A stretch of DNA of 39,452 nucleotides from Acetobacteraceae bacterium (GTDB lineage: Bacteria > Bacillota > Sulfobacillia > JAIMBG01). A program made the position numbers and the translations under genes. The number at the start of each line of letters is the position of its first letter. Positions within the stretch are counted from its first letter, which is position 1. The stretch lies in the NCBI GenBank assembly GCA_023511555.1, contig JAIMBG010000003.1, forward strand, positions 1 through 39,452, given 5' to 3'. Of the stretch, positions 36,229 to 39,452 are shown one piece after another. A model generated the notes under the pieces. That model saw only the letters and a program-made list of their open reading frames with translations, was not told the origin of the DNA and did no database searches.

Positions 36229-37641
36229 CTACAGCCCCATCAGCCTCTCCAGGGCCGCGCCCCCCGGCCCGCGGGGGACGGCGAAGATGACACCCTGGGC
36301 GCCTTCCCCGCCACCCAGGCAGGCGAAGTGCAGCCACTCGTCCGCCGGCAGCACCACCAGGCGGCGCAGCCTGATGATGGCGCGGCCTGCGGCGTCTCGC
36401 TCCAGCCCCTGCGGGACCCGGTCCAGCGCCGGGGCAAGGCTGGCCGCCGACGAGTAGGCCAGGTCCAGCGCTTTGCCCGCCCGGCCGAGCTCGGCGCCCA
36501 CCTTGGCCTCCACTGCCGCGACCGGCCCGGAGGCCGTCACCCGGCCCCTGAAGCCGCCCAGCGCCGACTCAAGCGCTGCCGCCACCCCAGCCAGGGCGGC
36601 GGGATCAAGGCCGCTGGGCTGGCCGCCGCGCACCACCGCCCCGGAAGACGGGGCGCCGGCCACCACGGCGACCGGCGCAGCCTGCGGGGCTTCGGCGTGC
36701 TCCTGCGTCACCTCGGGGTCCAGGGCCGCCACGTTTGCCACAAAGGGCCGCGGCTCGCCCTCGACCCAGGCCGTGCCCTCGAAGTGGTAGACGGGGTGGA
36801 GGTAGGGCTGCCTTTCGGGGTTGGGCGACTCCCAGTAGGCCAGGGTCACCCTCTCCACCCGGGCCCGGTCGGCCCCCTCGGGCAGGTCGATGGCCCCCCG
36901 CCCCGCCACCAGCTCCGACAGCGCCGACGCGACGCCCCGGAGGGGCATTGTCCGGTAGGGCTCCAGCCTACGCCAGTAGCTCGACACGCCGACCACTTCA
37001 AGCCCCCCGTTACAGCGCGCCACATCCACGTCGATGCGTGACACGCCCAGCACCGGCAGGCCGCCGATGGCGCGGCGGTAGAGCACCGTCTTGCCTACCA
37101 CCCGCTCCGCCAGGTCATCGCCCCTTGCAGCCACCGCCGGCTCTACCCGGGAGGGCTGGAACTCAGCAGGGAGAAGGCCCCGCTCCCTCAGGAACGAGCC
37201 GGCGAGGGCTACCGCCTCGGCATCGGAACAGGGGTCGGCTGCGCTGGGAAGGGGCTCCGGCCACCGTCCCGGCGTCACGTAGGAGAAGGTGCCGTCCCGG
37301 TTGACCACCAACTGTCGCGCGCCGTCGCTCACCACATAAATGGGGCCCTTGGACTCCACGGGGCCCTCGAGCCCCAACAACGCCGCCAGCCTGCGGGCCT
37401 CTTCCGGCCCCGCCCTCTGCGGCGCCACCCGATACACGGGGCACCGGTCCGGGAGGCCCTCGCCCAGCGTGTCAGCGTGCTCCCAGGTCACCGGCGGCAG
37501 GCTGCGGCCCACCGGAGGGAGCTGGAGGGCAGGGACGGCACGGCCCGCCCCCGGTCCCAGAGCCATGACCGCCACGGCCGCGATCAAGGCGAGCCCGGCG
37601 GCGCACGAAACTGTCGCCCACAGGGTCTTCCTGCCTCTCAT
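36229..37641 (-). CDS. membrane-anchored extracytoplasmic protein of unknown function
   Basis: 470 residues from the ATG at 37641 (MRGRKTLWATVSCAAGLALIAAVAVMALG), a positively charged N-terminus with one hydrophobic segment and no clear cleavage site, so a signal anchor. The ribosome binding site is weak. The body has two similar alpha/beta parts (LVVNRDGTFSYVTPGRWPEP and IGGLPVLGVSRIDVDVARCNGGL, then LYPVYHFEGTAWV-type ending), resembling YycH/YycI or PepSY-like regulators in Bacillota; this is a weak resemblance, not a firm call. A C-terminal 100 residues of Ala/Gly/Val-rich sequence follow. The track start lies 164 codons upstream in low-complexity sequence overlapping the next gene. Its terminator is clear. 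Confidence 0.7.
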   Translation of the reverse strand: MRGRKTLWATVSCAAGLALIAAVAVMALGPGAGRAVPALQLPPVGRSLPPVTWEHADTLGEGLPDRCPVYRVAPQRAGPEEARRLAALLGLEGPVESKGPIYVVSDGARQLVVNRDGTFSYVTPGRWPEPLPSAADPCSDAEAVALAGSFLRERGLLPAEFQPSRVEPAVAARGDDLAERVVGKTVLYRRAIGGLPVLGVSRIDVDVARCNGGLEVVGVSSYWRRLEPYRTMPLRGVASALSELVAGRGAIDLPEGADRARVERVTLAYWESPNPERQPYLHPVYHFEGTAWVEGEPRPFVANVAALDPEVTQEHAEAPQAAPVAVVAGAPSSGAVVRGGQPSGLDPAALAGVAAALESALGGFRGRVTASGPVAAVEAKVGAELGRAGKALDLAYSSAASLAPALDRVPQGLERDAAGRAIIRLRRLVVLPADEWLHFACLGGGEGAQGVIFAVPRGPGGAALERLMGL

Positions 37642-37769
37642 ATGCCCACTTGCCCGCCAAGAATCGAGGTCTCCCCCCCGGACGGGCCGGCCGCTTTGTA
37701 GACCAACCGGATTCAAAGCTGGGAGGGGCCGAGCAACGTAGGAGGGCGTCAACCGGGGTCGACGCACCG

Positions 37770-38612
37770 CTACCCCAAATCCCCCGCCGAGGCCAGGGCC
37801 CACACCAGGCTGAGGTCCTCGCCCGCACCGGGGCCTCGGCGCATAATGATGTTTTCCCTCACCGGGCGGAGCCCCACCGCCCGCAACGCCTTGAGCGCCG
37901 GGCCGTTCAGGCCGGGCGCCTCGGCCACCACCTCGGCGCCGGGGGCCAGCGCCCCCAGGCATCTCTCCAGAACGCTCACGGCGGCAGCCTCCCCCGGCTG
38001 GGCCGAGCCCCAGGGGCCCAGCCGCCAGCGGTCGGCGCCCACGCGCGACGCCATCAAGAACGCCCCCGGCTCGAAGAACAGCGATGCGGCGCGGAGCATC
38101 AGGGCGAGCACCCGGCCCCGGTCCACCTTCCATCCCGCCCGGTCCATCTCCAACACCCGCTCCTGCTCGGCGGGCCCGACCTGGCCGGGCGAGGGGAGGG
38201 GCTCACCGCCGCCCGGGGCTTTCCCCTCAAACTTCACCACCCGGTGGTAGGGCGAAAACCCGGCCCGGAGGTAGAGCCCCTGCGCCTCGGGCACGCTCTC
38301 CAGGTAGACGGACCTTATGCCCTGGGCCTCAAGCCACTCCAGGGCATGGGTCAAGAGGCGGTGGCCCAGCCCCCGGCCCCGGAGAGGGGGTTCGAGGATG
38401 AGGTTGCCCAGCCAGGCGACCTCGCCGTAGCTCACCGTGGTTATGAGCCCCACCGGCCCGCCCTCCCCCTCGAGCACGAAGCAGCCCTCCGGGCTCAGGT
38501 CCAGGTACCGCCCCAGGTCCAGGGCGGTGGTGGCCCAGCCCTCGGACTGCATCAGTGCCGCCAGCCGCGCAATGTCCCGGGCCTCCAGCAGCCTCACCCG
38601 CACCGCCGCCAC
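37770..38612 (-). CDS. GNAT-family N-acetyltransferase with a second C-terminal GNAT-like half
   Basis: 280 residues from a GTG at 38612 (VAAVRVRLLEARDIARLAALM). The track ATG at 38654 adds 14 residues coded inside a terminator-like inverted repeat, so I prefer the inner start; GTG 38603 is a further option. Residues 60-120 hold the acetyl-CoA signature: LGNLILEPPLRGRGLGHRLLTHAL, then GIRSVYLESVPEAQGLYLRAGFSPY. The second half repeats the fold in degraded form (VSVLERCLGALAP, GPALKALRAVGLRPVRENIIM), as in two-domain GNAT proteins. The acceptor is unknown. It is minus-strand between the small Lys-rich gene and the anchored protein. Confidence 0.87.
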   Translation of the reverse strand: MAAVRVRLLEARDIARLAALMQSEGWATTALDLGRYLDLSPEGCFVLEGEGGPVGLITTVSYGEVAWLGNLILEPPLRGRGLGHRLLTHALEWLEAQGIRSVYLESVPEAQGLYLRAGFSPYHRVVKFEGKAPGGGEPLPSPGQVGPAEQERVLEMDRAGWKVDRGRVLALMLRAASLFFEPGAFLMASRVGADRWRLGPWGSAQPGEAAAVSVLERCLGALAPGAEVVAEAPGLNGPALKALRAVGLRPVRENIIMRRGPGAGEDLSLVWALASAGDLG

Positions 38613-38630
38613 CCCCGTCTTCCAAGCAAA

Positions 38631-38655
38631 TGAACCCAGCAGGGCTGGGTTCATT
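38631..38655 (-). terminator. perfect inverted repeat, probable terminator of the small Lys-rich gene
   Basis: ATGAACCCAGC and GCTGGGTTCAT pair perfectly over 11 bases around a three-base loop, followed on the minus strand by TTTGCTT. It lies 45 bases after the stop of the 30-residue gene and just before the acetyltransferase start. Confidence 0.65.
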
Positions 38656-38699
38656 CGCCCGCCCCCCGCCCCCTCGGGCCGGGCGCGAAAGTGGGCCCG

Positions 38700-38792
38700 C
38701 TACTTCTTCTTCTTGCTCCCGGCGCCGCCCTTGCCGCCCCCGGACTTCGCCGTCTTCTTCGTGGCGGCCGGCTTCTTGGCTGCACACGGCAT
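38700..38792 (-). CDS. 30-residue Lys/Ala-rich basic protein
   Basis: Too short for the ORF track. ATG at 38792 follows GGGAGGGGGTGAGG, a strong purine-rich ribosome binding site, and the frame closes with TAG at 38700 before a clean terminator. The peptide has KKPAATKKTAK, a Gly-rich linker and a final KKKK; about a third of residues are Lys. It resembles the C-terminal tails of histone H1-like or HU-tail nucleoid proteins. Binding of DNA or RNA is an inference from charge. The amino acid mix could also arise by chance in GC-rich DNA, but the signals at both ends argue for a real gene. Confidence 0.6.
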   Translation of the reverse strand: MPCAAKKPAATKKTAKSGGGKGGAGSKKKK

Positions 38793-38866
38793 CCGGCCTC
38801 ACCCCCTCCCCCCTGTCCCGCCGGGCCTTCGCCGGGGCGGGTATGAAGGAATCTGCCGGGGGTTTT

Positions 38867-39287
38867 CTACACCGCGGCCCATACTCCTTCTGTGGTTCCA
38901 TCCTGACCGGCCAAAACTCCCAGGGCGTCGGAGCCGCTCCCCAAGCAGCCGGGGTAAGCCAAGGCGCAGCTCAAGGGCGCCCACCCGCACCTCCAGCTCC
39001 GATAGAAGCACTCGGGTGGCGGCGGAGAGGAGCAGGGCGACCCCGTGCCATAGGTGTTCCAGTATGCCGGACGGTAGGCCACGATGCTCGTGTCGGCGTA
39101 GCGGCGGGCGGAGACGTAGCACTCAACGTCACCTTTGTCGGTTGCGGTGTAGGTGTAGATGTCGCCGCTCTATGACATCACTTTTTCGATCCAGGTGGTG
39201 GACGGGTACACGCTATGGTCCCGGCTTCCGATTCCGTAGCGGCTCGTGGCGCCGCCGCAGCCGCGGCCCCCCAAAGGGCGAAGACAC
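38867..39287 (-). pseudogene. remnant of a secreted-type protein with an in-frame TAG
   Basis: One frame reads as a coherent protein on both sides of a TAG at 39170-39172. Upstream: SRYGIGSRDHSVYPSTTW then IEKVMS; downstream: SGDIYTYTATDKGDVECYV, then SARRYADTSIVAYRPAYWNT, and a Cys/Pro-rich part down to a stop at 38867. The track shows only the last 71 codons, from a GTG, as an ORF. Both halves are Tyr/Ser/Thr-rich and look alike in style, unlike the shadow frames of this region. No start with a ribosome binding site is seen. I do not recognise the family. The simplest reading is a decayed gene; amber read-through is a remote option. Confidence 0.4.
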
Positions 39288-39297
39288 AGAAGCTATA

Positions 39298-39331
39298 GGG
39301 AGAGGGCCTGTCCGGCCCTCTCCCTTTCCTT
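39298..39331 (+). terminator. strong hairpin with T-rich tail
   Basis: GGGAGAGGGCC and GGCCCTCTCCC form a perfect 11-base-pair stem with a TGTCC loop, followed on the plus strand by TTTCCTT. No plus-strand gene precedes it in the window, so it may end an unannotated plus transcript or be unrelated structure upstream of the minus-strand remnant. Confidence 0.5.
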
Positions 39332-39452
39332 GCCGGCGATGGTTCGGCGCCAGCCGAAGCGCCAGCCAAAGCCAGGCCCCCGGTCGGCAGCCGCCCGGCC
39401 CACCGGAGGGGCCCGCCCCCTCCAGGTCCTTCCGCGCCGCCCCGCCCTCTGC

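Noticed and set aside
37642-38133. 164-codon upstream extension of the membrane-anchored protein
   Set aside because: Overlaps the acetyltransferase gene and is low-complexity; the signal anchor begins at the ATG at 37641.
38555-39175. 206-codon plus-strand ORF at the right end
   Set aside because: Covers the antisense of the Lys-rich gene and the remnant, Pro/Ala/Ser-rich with no start signal.

Overview
The window is GC-rich DNA, apart from two blocks that read as less GC-rich. It most likely comes from an anaerobic, high-GC member of the Bacillota (a Moorella-, Symbiobacterium-, Thermaerobacter- or Limnochordia-like organism). The clues are strong GGAGG-type ribosome binding sites, many GTG and TTG starts, a textbook CIRCE operator in front of groES, hairpin/T-tract terminators, a MoeA fused to a periplasmic-binding-protein-like domain, and a multisubunit NAD-linked formate dehydrogenase. 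The genus is an inference; no rRNA or other phylogenetic marker beyond GroEL is present.

Layout, left to right. (1) 1-3964, minus strand: cstA-type transporter, a small conserved protein, then two tandem ArsA-family ATPases, the last cut by the window edge. (2) 4498-8450, plus strand: an overlapping pair, a PHP-domain/SMC-like ATPase (TrlF-like) and an AlbA_2/GHKL-type ATP-binding protein; probably an acquired defence-type module. (3) 8449-10661, minus: groES-groEL with promoter, CIRCE and terminator. (4) 10931-17440, minus: molybdenum cofactor genes: a structured leader with its own promoter and terminator-like hairpin, a small Cys-containing protein, two moeA paralogues, moaA, moaC and mogA/moaB. 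(5) 17556-18167, plus: thymidine kinase. (6) 18246-26523, minus: a NuoF-like diaphorase subunit, a formate dehydrogenase catalytic subunit with Cys at the metal site, a NuoE-like subunit, a divergent FdhD, then thiolase and 3-hydroxybutyryl-CoA dehydrogenase. (7) 26920-27690: exported protein of unknown function. (8) 28091-35515, minus: a compact four-gene operon with its own promoter, coding for a type IIG-like restriction-methylation protein, a NurA-like nuclease, a HerA-like ATPase with a deviant P-loop, and a second DNA methyltransferase. (9) 36229-38792, minus: a membrane-anchored protein, a GNAT acetyltransferase and a 30-residue Lys-rich protein missing from the ORF track. (10) The right edge has a probable gene remnant with an in-frame TAG.

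How the genes fit together: regions 4 and 6 form one theme. The formate dehydrogenase needs a Mo- or W-bis-pterin cofactor, moaA/moaC/mogA/moeA make it, and FdhD is the usual factor that activates such enzymes. The NuoE/NuoF-type subunits suggest NAD(H)-linked, possibly ferredoxin-coupled, formate/CO2 interconversion. Thiolase and hydroxybutyryl-CoA dehydrogenase add C4 acyl-CoA metabolism. Regions 2 and 8 look like genome-defence cargo in an otherwise housekeeping stretch. The strongest candidate for an undescribed system is the type IIG/NurA/HerA/methyltransferase operon; the TrlF-like pair and the Moco leader RNA come next.
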